Of a stretch of 64,000 nt of DNA, positions 18,211 to 27,037 are shown piece after piece. The notes beneath the pieces are model-generated. The model was given only the letters and a program-made list of their open reading frames with translations, did not search any database and was not told where the DNA came from. Position 1 is the stretch's first letter, and each line of letters begins with the position of its first letter. The stretch is from Martinezella lusitana (GTDB taxonomy: Bacteria; Pseudomonadota; Alphaproteobacteria; Rhizobiales; Rhizobiaceae): the NCBI RefSeq assembly GCF_900094565.1, contig NZ_FMAF01000005.1, positions 124,001 through 188,000 on the forward strand. The letters run 5' to 3'. The position numbers were made by a program, and so were the translations under genes.

Positions 18211-19374
18211 TCAGCCGATGGCGCGATAGCCGTAGATCCAGTCCATGTCCGCCGCAAGACTTTGCGGCGGGCGCAGGGACAGAACGAGGTCGCGCGCCAT
18301 CCGTATCGGCCCGCGGGCATGGTAGGCGAACTGATTGAAGGCGGCGCGCTGGCGCAGGCGGGCGATGCGCGGCGCACGATGCTTCTCATAAAGATCGAGT
18401 GCTTCAGAGACAGAGCGCGTTGCGAGCATGCCTGCCAATTCGAACGCATCCTCGATTGCCATGGCCGCGCCTTGGGCGGCGAATGGCATCATCGCATGAG
18501 CCGCATCGCCGATCAGGATCGTGTCGCTGCCATTGTGCCATCGGCCGACGCCCATTTCGTAAAGCGGCCAGAAGCTTGCCTGCTCCTGCGTTTCCAACAT
18601 CCGCAGAATTGCGCTGTTCCAGCCGGAGAAGCCGCGCAGCATATTGTCTCTTTGGGCCTTGCTGCCGATAGCGCTCCAATCGTGGCTCGCGCTGCTGCCG
18701 GAAACGATGGCGACGATATTGAAGGCGGCAGTTTCACGGATCGGATAGCAGACGAGGTGGCTGGAGGGACCGAGAAACGCCGTGACGCTTGTCTTGTTCA
18801 GGATGGCCGGTGCGGAAGCCTCCGGAAGAGTGAAACGCCACGCGATGTTGCTGGAAAAGAGCGGCGAGGGGGCGCCGGGCACCAAGGCGCGTGCCTTTGA
18901 CCAGACGCCGTCCGCGCCGATGACGAGATCCATGTCCCGGCCGGCGATCCCATCCAATCCCCGTCTGTCTTTGATATCGACGTGTCGGCCGAGATGCAGC
19001 GTGCAAAGCGCGTTGGCTGTCACCGCATCGAGAAGTGCTTTCTGCAGGGTCGCGCGATGCGCCGTGCCGTAGGGGGATCCCCATCGCTGCCTGGCGAAAT
19101 CGCCGCATGGAACGGATGCGACCGGCCGCAGCGAATAGCCGGAAACCAGCCGCACGTCCTGCGGTTCGAGCCAGATGGGCAGAAGCGCGTCGAGCACGCC
19201 CAGCGCATTGAGAATGCGGGAGGCGTTTGGGGAAATCTGCAGGCCGGCGCCAACTTCGGTCAACACGTCCGCCTGTTCGAAAATCTCCGAGCGGATGCCA
19301 TGCCTTGCCAGCGCCAGCGCCGCCGTCAACCCGGCTATTCCGGCGCCGATGATGGCAGCTGTTTTGATCGGCAT
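18211..19374 (-). CDS. FAD-dependent monooxygenase (salicylate-hydroxylase-like)
   Basis: This 387-residue group A flavoprotein monooxygenase has the N-terminal FAD Rossmann motif G-A-G-I-A-G-L (10-16), the D-G motif in L-V-I-G-A-D-G-V-W-S and the FAD ribityl motif I-L-I-G-D-A-A-H-A-M-M-P. It probably hydroxylates an aromatic ring with NAD(P)H and oxygen; the substrate is unknown. It follows the zinc-finger gene by 30 bases on the same strand and overlaps nothing. Confidence 0.87.
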   Translation of the reverse strand: MPIKTAAIIGAGIAGLTAALALARHGIRSEIFEQADVLTEVGAGLQISPNASRILNALGVLDALLPIWLEPQDVRLVSGYSLRPVASVPCGDFARQRWGSPYGTAHRATLQKALLDAVTANALCTLHLGRHVDIKDRRGLDGIAGRDMDLVIGADGVWSKARALVPGAPSPLFSSNIAWRFTLPEASAPAILNKTSVTAFLGPSSHLVCYPIRETAAFNIVAIVSGSSASHDWSAIGSKAQRDNMLRGFSGWNSAILRMLETQEQASFWPLYEMGVGRWHNGSDTILIGDAAHAMMPFAAQGAAMAIEDAFELAGMLATRSVSEALDLYEKHRAPRIARLRQRAAFNQFAYHARGPIRMARDLVLSLRPPQSLAADMDWIYGYRAIG

Positions 19375-19404
19375 TCGGCTATGTCCGATCGCGATCCAGG
19401 AGGG

Positions 19405-19650
19405 TCACGCGGCCTTGAAGTGGAAGACGCAGCCGGGCGGGTTGGTCTGGTCCGCCTTCAGCGACGGATTGTAGCGGTAGAGCGTCGAGCAGTAGGAGCA
19501 GACCTTCTCGCTATCGTCGCCCAGGTCGATGAAGATATGCGGATGGTCGTAGGGAACCGAGGCGCCGGTGCACATGAATTCCTTCACGCCGATTTCGATA
19601 ACGCGGTGTCCGCCATCGTTCTGGAAATGGGGAATATTGTGGCCGGCCAT
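19405..19650 (-). CDS. Zinc-finger (CHCC type) protein, NDUFS6-like
   Basis: The 81-residue protein carries a C-H-C-C zinc-binding pattern: Cys in F-M-C-T-G, His in Y-D-H-P-H and the pair C-S-Y-C, then a conserved L-Y-R-Y. This zf-CHCC family includes the complex I subunit NDUFS6 (13 kDa) and its bacterial relatives, so a role at complex I is plausible. GGAG lies seven bases before ATG 19650; the frame runs further upstream without a better start. Confidence 0.85.
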   Translation of the reverse strand: MAGHNIPHFQNDGGHRVIEIGVKEFMCTGASVPYDHPHIFIDLGDDSEKVCSYCSTLYRYNPSLKADQTNPPGCVFHFKAA

Positions 19651-19850
19651 GATGATCTCCAAATGCGTCTTGCCTTGAGCGGCATGAATGTTGCGCCAGA
19701 CTTGGTAGCCCCTCTTTATAATCCTTCTCATCGATTGTGTAGTGCGAAAGTCCGGCTCGGCGCAGAGATTTTCGCGAAAGCGGGGTTCACCTGATATCGC
19801 CGATAAAATATGGTCCGGCGCCAATAAGCCCTGTTTGCGAAGATACAGCC

Positions 19851-20633
19851 ATGAATTTGAATGTTCCTCCGATTTCCTATTTTGTCAGCGACGGATTGAA
19901 GCTCGCCTATTTCGACGAGGGCAATCCGAATGGTCAGCCGGTTTTGCTGATTCACGGATTTGCCTCGACCGCGGTTGCCAATTGGGTCAATCCGGGCTGG
20001 CTCAAGGTGCTTGATGAGGCGGGTTACCGCGTGATCGCCATCGACAATCGCGGTCACGGCATGAGCGACAAGCCCTATGATGCCGATGTCTATCATCCCT
20101 GGATCATGGCCGAAGACGCCGTCGCTCTGCTTGATCACCTCGGCATCCCCGAGGCGCATGTCATGGGCTATTCGATGGGCGCGCGCGTTTCGACCTTCAT
20201 GGCGATCACGCATCCTGACCGTGTTCGTTCGCTGGTGCTCGGCGGCCTCGGCATCGGCATGGTCGAAGGAGTCGGCGATTGGGATCCGATCGCGGACGCC
20301 CTGCTGGCGCCATCGCTGGACGATGTCATGCATCTGCGCGGCCGCATGTTCCGCGTTTTTGCCGAGCAGACCAGGAGCGACCGGCAGGCGCTTGCCGCCT
20401 GCATCCAGGGGTCGCGCGATCTGGCCGCAAAGGAGGATGTGGCGAGGATCGAGGCGCCGACCCTGATTGCCGTCGGCACCAAGGACGATATTGCCGGCTC
20501 GGCGCAGGAGCTTGCTGATCTGATGCCGCATGCCGAAGTCGTCGACATCCCCAACCGCGATCATATGCTCGCCGTCGGCGACAAGGTCTTTAAGACGGCG
20601 GTTCTTGAATTCTATAAGCGGCTGGAGAACTGA
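19851..20633 (+). CDS. Alpha/beta hydrolase
   Basis: The 260 residues form a small alpha/beta hydrolase: oxyanion region L-I-H-G-F-A, D-N-R-G-H-G-M-S, nucleophile elbow G-Y-S-M-G-A with the catalytic serine, an acid in V-G-T-K-D-D and a final histidine in N-R-D-H-M. It most resembles carboxylesterase or lactonase members of COG0596. The substrate is unknown. No strong ribosome binding site precedes ATG 19851. It is convergent with the crotonase-fold gene 18 bases downstream. Confidence 0.87.
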   Translation: MNLNVPPISYFVSDGLKLAYFDEGNPNGQPVLLIHGFASTAVANWVNPGWLKVLDEAGYRVIAIDNRGHGMSDKPYDADVYHPWIMAEDAVALLDHLGIPEAHVMGYSMGARVSTFMAITHPDRVRSLVLGGLGIGMVEGVGDWDPIADALLAPSLDDVMHLRGRMFRVFAEQTRSDRQALAACIQGSRDLAAKEDVARIEAPTLIAVGTKDDIAGSAQELADLMPHAEVVDIPNRDHMLAVGDKVFKTAVLEFYKRLEN

Positions 20634-20651
20634 CGGGCTGGATCGGTCAAG

Positions 20652-21452
20652 TCACCTGCCGGTGAAATGCGGTTTCCGTCGCGCGGCAAAGGCGGCCCGC
20701 CCTTCGGCATAGTCGGCGCTGTCGAAAGTCTCGGCGCCGATCACTTCAGCTTCGCGCAGCAGATCGCCATCCTGTTCGATGACGGCGCGGATTGCGAGTT
20801 TCGAGGAATGCAGCGCGATCGGCGCATTGGCGGCGATCGCATGGGCGAGGGCGGAAACCTCAGCCTCGAACACGTCGGCTTCCATCTCTTCCAGCAGAAA
20901 TCCGGCCGCAGCCATCTTCTCGCTCGACATGGGAGCGCCCGTAAAAAGCGCGACCTTGGCCATCTGCGGCCCAAGCGCATTGACGATGTCCTGCACGGCG
21001 TCAGAGGGATAGGCGATGCCGAGGCGGACGGCGGGTATGGAGAAGCGCGCACCTTGCTCCGCGATCCTTAGATCGCAGGCAGCGGCGAGCCCGAAGCCGC
21101 CGCCGTAACAGACGCCGCGGATCGCCGCGATCGTCGGCACGCGGCAATGACGAATGGCCGTGAAGGCCTGACTGTTCAAAGCCTCGTAGGCGACGGCCGT
21201 TTCGGCGTCTTTACGCACGCTATCGAATTCGCGGATGTCGGCGCCTGCGGAAAAATCCGCGCCGGCGCCGCGAAGAATGATCACATGAGCGTGCGCCTCG
21301 TCGGTCAAAATGCGCACGGCCTGAGGAAGTGCCCGCCACATGGCGGCCGTCACGGCATTCTTGCTGCCGGGGTTGTTGATGGCGATCGTGCCTATGGCAT
21401 CGCTGCTGGTTGCACGAAGCAGACCGCCGGCAAAATCATGCTCGAAATTCAT
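20652..21452 (-). CDS. Enoyl-CoA hydratase/isomerase-family protein, atypical active site
   Basis: The 266 residues have a crotonase fold with the CoA/oxyanion elements G-A-D-F-S-A-G-A-D and Y-G-G-G-F. The two catalytic glutamates of classical hydratases fall on other residues: G-G-G-F-G-L-A has Gly where G-G-G-C-E-L-A has Glu, and I-P-A-V-R-L-G has Ala where Q-P-E-I-L-L-G has Glu. It may be a different crotonase activity. I start at M-N-F-E-H-D-F (21452); ATG 21467 adds five residues and neither has a clear ribosome binding site. It is divergent from cysE. Confidence 0.82.
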   Translation of the reverse strand: MNFEHDFAGGLLRATSSDAIGTIAINNPGSKNAVTAAMWRALPQAVRILTDEAHAHVIILRGAGADFSAGADIREFDSVRKDAETAVAYEALNSQAFTAIRHCRVPTIAAIRGVCYGGGFGLAAACDLRIAEQGARFSIPAVRLGIAYPSDAVQDIVNALGPQMAKVALFTGAPMSSEKMAAAGFLLEEMEADVFEAEVSALAHAIAANAPIALHSSKLAIRAVIEQDGDLLREAEVIGAETFDSADYAEGRAAFAARRKPHFTGR

Positions 21453-21467
21453 GCGCGTCCGACCCAT

Positions 21468-21497
21468 TTGTCTTGTGTGGCATTTATTCTATATAAT
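21468..21497 (+). promoter_or_regulatory. Sigma-70 promoter of cysE
   Basis: TTGTCT (21468-21473) and a perfect TATAAT (21492-21497) are 18 bases apart. Transcription should start near 21504, giving a leader of about 25 bases to the cysE start at 21529. The -35 begins next to the alternative start of the divergent crotonase-fold gene. Confidence 0.65.
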
Positions 21498-21528
21498 GCA
21501 CCACTGGCAGCAAATCGGGAGACCGCCA

Positions 21529-22392
21529 ATGGTCGCAGTAACGGACATTCGCCCTCTGGAGGGCCTAGGCGCGGTTAAGGTCGTGGATCCCATCTGGGAT
21601 AGCATGCGCGAGGAGGCTCGCTCGGCCGCTGACCGGGACCCGCTTCTGGCCGCCTTCCTATATTCGACGATCATCAATCACCGTTCGCTGGAGGAATGCG
21701 TCATCTATCGCATTTGCGAGCGCCTCGACCATCCGGATATGCAGGCCGTTCTCCTGCGGCAGACTTTCGAGGAAATGCTGAGCGATTGGTCGGAATGGGG
21801 ATCGATTCTGCGTGTCGATATTCAGGCCGTCTACGATCGCGATCCCGCCTGTCTCCGTTTCCTCGAGCCGGTTCTCTATTTCAAGGGTTTTCATGCCTTG
21901 CAGACCCATCGTCTCGCGCACTGGCTGTACAATCGCGGCCGCCGTGATTTTGCGCTTTATCTGCAAAGCCGATCCTCGAGCGTCTTCCAGACCGACATCA
22001 ACCCGGCTGCGCGGATCGGCAAGGGTATCTTCCTCGATCACGCGACCGGCCTGGTCGTGGGCGAAACGGCCGTTATCGGCGACAACGTATCGATCCTGCA
22101 TGGCGTCACCCTCGGTGGCACCGGCAAGGAAGGCAGCGACCGCCATCCGAAAATCGCCCATGGCGTATTGATCGGCGCCGGAGCGAAGATCCTCGGCAAT
22201 ATCCAGATCGGCCATTGCTCGCGTATCGCCGCCGGCTCGGTCGTTCTGAAGGAAGTGCCGCCGAAGACGACGGTCGCCGGCGTTCCAGCCAAGGTTGTCG
22301 GCGAGGCAGGCTGCTCGGAGCCATCCCGCTCCATGGATCAGCTGCTGGCCGAACGCATGGTTGTCGACCAGATCATGGGCGCCGGAATCTAG
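21529..22392 (+). CDS. cysE: Serine O-acetyltransferase
   Basis: CysE acetylates L-serine with acetyl-CoA to give O-acetylserine for cysteine synthesis. The 287 residues have the N-terminal SAT helical domain (D-P-I-W-D-S, A-A-F-L-Y-S-T-I-I-N-H) and a left-handed hexapeptide-repeat domain with D-H-A-T-G-L-V-V-G-E-T and H-G-V-T-L-G-G. The C-terminal tail that normally gives cysteine feedback is present. The frame is open to 21340, but GGGAG before ATG 21529 and the family N-terminus decide the start. Confidence 0.95.
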   Translation: MVAVTDIRPLEGLGAVKVVDPIWDSMREEARSAADRDPLLAAFLYSTIINHRSLEECVIYRICERLDHPDMQAVLLRQTFEEMLSDWSEWGSILRVDIQAVYDRDPACLRFLEPVLYFKGFHALQTHRLAHWLYNRGRRDFALYLQSRSSSVFQTDINPAARIGKGIFLDHATGLVVGETAVIGDNVSILHGVTLGGTGKEGSDRHPKIAHGVLIGAGAKILGNIQIGHCSRIAAGSVVLKEVPPKTTVAGVPAKVVGEAGCSEPSRSMDQLLAERMVVDQIMGAGI

Positions 22393-22519
22393 GCAAAGTC
22401 CAACCTAAACTTCGGGATTTAGCGCCATTGCTGAAGGTATTTGGCGCGGTTCCGGTCTTTACACCGCCGCTTTTCCCATGCAAGAAGCGGCCAAACAGAG
22501 ATCCTCACGGAGATGCATT

Positions 22520-22723
22520 GTGAAGCCTGACGAAATCAAGAAACTCGACGCCTACTTCAAGCGCATGTTCAATCCGCAGATGGTGGTGAAGGCCCGGCCG
22601 CGCAAGAATGATTCGGCAGAAGTCTATCTCGGCGAAGAGTTCCTGGGTGTTGTCTATATCGATGATGAAGACGGCGACCGTTCCTACAATTTCTCGATGG
22701 CTATCCTGGACGTCGATCTCTAA
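22520..22723 (+). CDS. DUF3126-family small protein
   Basis: This 67-residue protein begins M-K-P-D-E-I-K-K-L-D from a GTG at 22520, with GGAG nine bases upstream. It contains K-A-R-P-R-K-N-D-S-A-E-V-Y and E-D-G-D-R-S-Y-N-F, as in the short DUF3126 proteins of Rhizobiales. The function is unknown; it is soluble and acidic at its C-terminus. It follows cysE by 127 bases and ends before a strong terminator. Confidence 0.85.
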   Translation: MKPDEIKKLDAYFKRMFNPQMVVKARPRKNDSAEVYLGEEFLGVVYIDDEDGDRSYNFSMAILDVDL

Positions 22724-22759
22724 GTCGCTGTAAGTGTCCAATATTCCAGTCCGATTTCG

Positions 22760-22793
22760 GAGCCGCATTTCATCGAAATGCGGCTCTTTTCTT
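22760..22793 (+). terminator. Intrinsic terminator after the DUF3126 gene
   Basis: GAGCCGCATTTC (22760-22771) and GAAATGCGGCTC (22775-22786) form a perfect 12-bp stem with a three-base loop, followed by TTTTCTT. The rest of the 376-base gap up to the phasin gene is AT-rich and holds the phasin promoter and operator; I see no gene in it. Confidence 0.88.
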
Positions 22794-23005
22794 GGATGCC
22801 GACTGAAAATGATCCGATTCGTCGTTCTGAACGGGTGGTTGAACCTTCCATCCACCCAGATAGGATTTTCCGTCAAATCGCAATATTTCTGCCAAAGCCT
22901 GTAGTTGCACAGACATTGATATATATTAGAAAAAACAAACGGATGCGTCTGCGCTCTCGTCGATGACATTGTGCCGTCATCGGAAATGCAATCTCCGGGT
23001 GATAT

Positions 23006-23043
23006 TGCGATGCACAAGACTACTTGACTAATTGTGCATCGCA
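23006..23043. promoter_or_regulatory. 12-bp inverted repeat over the phasin promoter, likely PhaR/AniA operator
   Basis: TGCGATGCACAA (23006-23017) and TTGTGCATCGCA (23032-23043) are perfect inverted copies separated by 14 bases. A -35-like TTGACT sits in the spacer at 23024-23029; a clear -10 is not visible. Each arm fits the TGC-N3-GCA type of motif I remember for the PHB-responsive repressor PhaR (AniA). The palindrome is seen directly; the regulator is an inference. Confidence 0.6.
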
Positions 23044-23099
23044 TTTAAGTCTTGTCTGTGTAAACCGGCCGTCGGCCGGCCAACAAGGGACGGAGAAAC

Positions 23100-23465
23100 A
23101 TGTTCAATTTCGATGAAGCGAACAAAAAGGGCAAGGAAGCCATGGACACGGCGCTGAAGAGCTACTCCGATGTCAGCAAGGGTTTCCAGGCTATTGCCGC
23201 CGAAACTGCTGAATATTCGAAGAAGTCGTTCCAGGATGGTGTTACGCACTTTGAAACGCTCGCCGGCGTCAAGAGCTTCGAAGCTGCTTTCGAACTCCAG
23301 AGCAGCTACGTGAAGTCGGCCTACGAAAATTTCGTCGCCGAAGCCACCAAGCTCGGCGAAATGTATGCAGATCTCGCCAAGAACGCTTACAAGCCTTACG
23401 AAGCGCCTGTCGCTGCAGCGACGAAGGCTGCTAGCAAGGCGGCAGCGACTGCCACCGCCGCTTAA
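23100..23465 (+). CDS. Phasin
   Basis: Phasins coat polyhydroxybutyrate granules and control their number and size. The 121 residues are helical and amphipathic (Phasin_2 type), with Y-S-D-V-S-K-G-F-Q-A-I-A-A-E-T, F-E-L-Q-S-S-Y-V-K-S-A-Y and an Ala/Thr/Lys-rich tail. There is no signal peptide. GGACGGAGAA precedes ATG 23100. Expression is probably controlled through the palindrome at 23006-23043, and the partner synthase phaC is about 22 kb away. Confidence 0.92.
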   Translation: MFNFDEANKKGKEAMDTALKSYSDVSKGFQAIAAETAEYSKKSFQDGVTHFETLAGVKSFEAAFELQSSYVKSAYENFVAEATKLGEMYADLAKNAYKPYEAPVAAATKAASKAAATATAA

Positions 23466-23491
23466 GAACTCGCCCAAGGCGACAATTCCGG

Positions 23492-23527
23492 AAGGACCGA
23501 CTGCGCGATGCGCAGTCGGTCCTTTGC
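23492..23527 (+). terminator. Intrinsic terminator after the phasin gene
   Basis: AAGGACCGACTGCGC (23492-23506) pairs perfectly with GCGCAGTCGGTCCTT (23510-23524) across a three-base loop; a short T-run overlaps the stem end. Confidence 0.85.
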
Positions 23528-23750
23528 GTTTCCGATAGTCGTGCCTGGTTCGACAATAGCTGCAACTTTTTTGGCCGCAGCCCGCTTTGTCAGCGAATTG
23601 TGATTGCAGTGTCCCGCAAGGGGCTTAAAATCACGCCGATATGAACTAAGTTATAGGTTCGGATATTCGGCCCGACCGAGTCAATAAACCAACCCAGTTG
23701 CCAAGTCGGAATGCGATAGCTTCTGCCGGATGATTTGAGGAAAGAACGAA

Positions 23751-24104
23751 ATGATCGCTGAGCCGATCCGGATGCAAAACAATGGCGAAAGGAACGGGGA
23801 CAACGGAAATCGCGGGACCTCGGTGATTACACGCACCAAGCCCAAAACCAAGAAGCCCAATCTATACCGCGTGCTGCTTCTGAATGACGACTATACGCCC
23901 ATGGATTTTGTGATCCACATCCTGGAGCGTTTCTTTCAAAAGGATCTTGAGAGTGCCACTCGCATCATGCTTCACGTCCACAACCATGGCGTGGGTGAAT
24001 GCGGGATATATACATATGAAGTAGCCGAAACGAAGGTGAGCCAGGTGATGGATTTTGCCCGGCAGCACCAGCATCCGCTGCAATGTGTTATGGAAAAGAA
24101 GTGA
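23751..24104 (+). CDS. clpS: ATP-dependent Clp protease adaptor ClpS
   Basis: ClpS delivers N-end-rule substrates to ClpAP. The 117 residues have a flexible N-terminus of about 35 residues and the ClpS core: [16 protein letters not shown], with the N-degron pocket N-D-D, and [19 protein letters not shown] precedes ATG 23751; ATG 23772 is a possible shorter start. clpA begins ten bases after its stop, so the two form one operon. Confidence 0.95.
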   Translation: MIAEPIRMQNNGERNGDNGNRGTSVITRTKPKTKKPNLYRVLLLNDDYTPMDFVIHILERFFQKDLESATRIMLHVHNHGVGECGIYTYEVAETKVSQVMDFARQHQHPLQCVMEKK

Positions 24105-24114
24105 GGATCTGAAC

Positions 24115-26646
24115 GTGCCAACATTTTCGCCTAGTCTTGAGAAGGCGCTGCACCAGGCACTGACTTACGCGAACGAGCGGCATCACGAGTATGCCACGCT
24201 GGAACATCTGCTTTTGGCGCTGGTAGACGACGCCGACGCCGCAGCTGTCATGGGCGCGTGCAATGTTGATCTCGACGCGCTCCGTAAGACTCTGACTGAA
24301 TACGTCGATAATGAACTTTCAAACCTGATTACGGGCTATGATGAGGACTCGAAGCCGACCTCCGGCTTCCAGCGTGTCATCCAGCGCGCCGTGATCCATG
24401 TACAATCGTCCGGTCGCGAGGAAGTGACGGGCGCCAACGTTCTCGTCGCGATTTTTGCGGAACGGGAAAGCCATGCTGCATTCTTCCTGCAGGAGCAGGA
24501 AATGACCCGCTACGACGCGGTCAACTATATATCTCACGGTATCGGCAAGCGTCCGGGTTCCTCCCAAACCCGCACGCCGCGCGGCGCCGAGGAAAGCGAA
24601 TCCGAGAGCAAGCCGACCGCCCGCGGTGAGCAGGAGGAAGGCAACGGCAAGAAGCAGCAGGATGCGCTGAAGGCCTATTGCGTCAACCTCAACGAGAAGG
24701 CCAAGAACGGCAAGATCGATCCGCTGATCGGCCGTCATTCCGAGGTCAATCGCACGATCCAGGTGCTTTGCCGCCGGTCGAAGAACAACCCGCTTTATGT
24801 TGGCGACCCCGGGGTTGGCAAGACGGCGATTGCCGAAGGTCTTGCCAAGCGCATCGTCGAAGGCAAGGTTCCAGAAGCGCTTGCCGACGCCACGATCTTT
24901 TCGCTCGATATGGGCACGCTGCTTGCCGGCACCCGCTATCGCGGCGATTTCGAAGAGCGCCTGAAGCAGGTCGTCAAGGAGCTCGAGGAATATCCGGGCG
25001 CCGTGCTGTTCATCGATGAGATCCACACCGTCATCGGCGCTGGCGCCACTTCCGGCGGTGCGATGGATGCCTCGAACCTGCTGAAGCCGGCTCTCTCCTC
25101 GGGTGCGATCCGTTGCATCGGTTCGACCACCTACAAGGAATACCGTCAGTTCTTTGAGAAGGACCGGGCACTCGTCCGCCGTTTCCAGAAGATAGACGTC
25201 AACGAGCCGAGCATCGAGGATGCCATCGAAATCATGAAGGGCCTGAAGCCCTATTTCGAAGAGTATCATCACCTGCGCTATTCGAACGACGCCATCAAGT
25301 CGGCTGTCGAGCTGTCGGCTCGCTACATTTCCGACCGCAAGCTGCCGGACAAGGCGATCGACGTCATCGACGAAACGGGTGCTGCGCAAATGCTGCTGCC
25401 GCCGTCCAAGCGTCGCAAGCTGATCACCGAGAAGGAGATCGAGGTCACGATCGCCACCATGGCCCGTATTCCCCCAAAGACGGTGTCCAAGGATGACGAG
25501 ATGGTTCTCGCCAATCTCGAGCAGGAGCTGCGTTCGGTCGTCTATGGCCAGGACACGGCGATCGAGGCTCTGTCGACGGCGATCAAGCTGGCTCGTGCGG
25601 GCCTGCGCGAACCGAACAAGCCGATCGGCTGCTACATCTTCTCCGGCCCCACAGGCGTCGGCAAGACGGAAGTCGCCAAGCAGCTTGCTTCGTCGCTCGG
25701 CGTCGAACTGCTGCGCTTCGACATGTCGGAATATATGGAGCGTCACACGGTTTCCCGCCTGCTCGGCGCACCTCCCGGCTATGTCGGCTTCGATCAGGGC
25801 GGCCTGCTGACCGACGGTGTCGACCAGCATCCGCACAGCGTTGTCCTGCTCGACGAAATCGAGAAGGCGCATCCGGATATCTTCAATATCCTGCTGCAGG
25901 TCATGGACCATGGCGCGCTGACCGACCACAACGGCAAGAAGATCGACTTCCGCAACGTCATCCTGATCATGACGACCAATGCGGGCGCATCGGAAATGGC
26001 CAAGGCCGCGATCGGCTTCGGCTCGGCCAAGCGTACGGGCGAGGATGAAGAGGCTCTGAACCGCCTGTTCACCCCGGAATTCCGCAACCGTCTGGATGCG
26101 ACCATTCCGTTCGCGCCGCTGCCGACCGTTGTCATCCACAAGGTCGTGCAGAAGTTCATCATGCAGCTGGAGGCTCAGCTTTCCGAACGGAATGTTACCT
26201 TCGATCTGCACGAAGACGCGATCGCCTGGCTGTCCGAAAAGGGCTACGACGAAAAGATGGGCGCCCGTCCGCTGGCGCGCGTCATCCAGGAAAATATCAA
26301 GAAGCCGCTGGCGAACGAAATCCTCTTCGGCAAGCTGAAGAAGGGTGGCGTCGTCACCGTCACGGTCGGCACGAAGGAAGACGGCACCACCGGCATCGTG
26401 CTCGAAGCAACCGCTGATACGGCACCGATCCGGCCGAAGCCGGAAGCCGAGGTCGGCGATGCGCCGCTCGAGGTGGAGCAGGATGACGGTGACACCACCG
26501 TCAAGGCCAGAAGCCGCGTGGGCAAGGCCGGTGCAGCCGCGGATGCCCGCCGTTCGGCCAAGGCCGCGGCGGCCAGCGAAAACGACGAGCCGGAAGGCAA
26601 GTCGCCGCGCAAGGGCGGCACGGTGCCGAAGGTTCCGCGCAAGTAA
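24115..26646 (+). CDS. clpA: ATP-dependent Clp protease ATPase subunit ClpA
   Basis: ClpA is the AAA+ unfoldase of ClpAP. The 843 residues comprise a double Clp-N domain, a first AAA module with Walker A GDPGVGKT (230-237), a second with GPTGVGKT (511-518), and a D2-small domain. The C-terminus carries an extra Lys/Ala/Glu-rich tail of about 80 residues, longer than in E. coli. I start at GTG 24115 with GAGGAT upstream; the open frame reaches 24055, inside clpS. A perfect 17-bp terminator follows. Confidence 0.95.
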   Translation: MPTFSPSLEKALHQALTYANERHHEYATLEHLLLALVDDADAAAVMGACNVDLDALRKTLTEYVDNELSNLITGYDEDSKPTSGFQRVIQRAVIHVQSSGREEVTGANVLVAIFAERESHAAFFLQEQEMTRYDAVNYISHGIGKRPGSSQTRTPRGAEESESESKPTARGEQEEGNGKKQQDALKAYCVNLNEKAKNGKIDPLIGRHSEVNRTIQVLCRRSKNNPLYVGDPGVGKTAIAEGLAKRIVEGKVPEALADATIFSLDMGTLLAGTRYRGDFEERLKQVVKELEEYPGAVLFIDEIHTVIGAGATSGGAMDASNLLKPALSSGAIRCIGSTTYKEYRQFFEKDRALVRRFQKIDVNEPSIEDAIEIMKGLKPYFEEYHHLRYSNDAIKSAVELSARYISDRKLPDKAIDVIDETGAAQMLLPPSKRRKLITEKEIEVTIATMARIPPKTVSKDDEMVLANLEQELRSVVYGQDTAIEALSTAIKLARAGLREPNKPIGCYIFSGPTGVGKTEVAKQLASSLGVELLRFDMSEYMERHTVSRLLGAPPGYVGFDQGGLLTDGVDQHPHSVVLLDEIEKAHPDIFNILLQVMDHGALTDHNGKKIDFRNVILIMTTNAGASEMAKAAIGFGSAKRTGEDEEALNRLFTPEFRNRLDATIPFAPLPTVVIHKVVQKFIMQLEAQLSERNVTFDLHEDAIAWLSEKGYDEKMGARPLARVIQENIKKPLANEILFGKLKKGGVVTVTVGTKEDGTTGIVLEATADTAPIRPKPEAEVGDAPLEVEQDDGDTTVKARSRVGKAGAAADARRSAKAAAASENDEPEGKSPRKGGTVPKVPRK

Positions 26647-26670
26647 CTGCCGATTGGCTGCTTGAGAAAA

Positions 26671-26708
26671 ATGAAAAGGCTGCATTGGAAACAATGCAGC
26701 CTTTTCAT
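26671..26708. terminator. Bidirectional terminator with perfect 17-bp stem
   Basis: ATGAAAAGGCTGCATTG (26671-26687) and its exact reverse complement (26692-26708) enclose the tetraloop GAAA. It serves clpA and, from the other side, the Dabb gene remnant; each strand has TTTT near the stem end. Confidence 0.92.
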
Positions 26709-26736
26709 ATGCTTATTTTGATATAATAATTAAGTG

Positions 26737-27026
26737 CTACAGGTTCGTATTGTCGATTTCGAGGAAGGACTCGACTTCGGGCCCCCAGCGATCGCGCACG
26801 AAAGCGACGTGGTCGGGGTCGATGTTATAGGCGTCGTAGCCTGATCGACTATCGAACTCCGTTGAGAACCCGAAAGTAAAATCATTCTTTGGACTGGTCT
26901 GCCGAAGCTGCTTGAAGTTTCGGACGCTCAATATCTCTTTGAGAACGAGGGCGTCTTTGAGGAAACTGGTCTCCTCAACCGAACCGGCTTTATGTTTCAG
27001 GCGAAAGGCGACAGATGGCGAATCAT
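26737..27026 (-). pseudogene. Dabb-family (stress-responsive alpha/beta-barrel) gene with a frameshift at codon 5
   Basis: On the minus strand ATG 27026 has GGAG six bases upstream and reads M-I-R-H-L, the usual start of a Dabb protein, but this frame stops after nine codons. The body of the protein (V-A-F-R-L-K-H-K-A-G to the end, with Y-D-A-Y-N-I-D-P-D-H-V-A-F and W-G-P-E-V-E-S-F) continues in another frame from 27012. Restoring one missing base between 27015 and 27012 would give M-I-R-H-L-V-A-F-R-L-K. The downstream frame is otherwise intact for about 91 codons, so the break is recent or a sequence error. The body frame runs back to 27087 inside the HIT gene without a good start. Confidence 0.75.
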
Positions 27027-27037
27027 GTGTCTCCAGG

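Noticed and set aside
21473..21497. Alternative -35 (TTGTGT) for cysE
   Set aside because: The spacing to TATAAT would be 13 bases; TTGTCT at 21468 gives 18.
24319..26694. 791-codon open frame on the minus strand opposite clpA
   Set aside because: It mirrors clpA codon use in a high-GC genome; there is no ribosome binding site and no recognisable domain.
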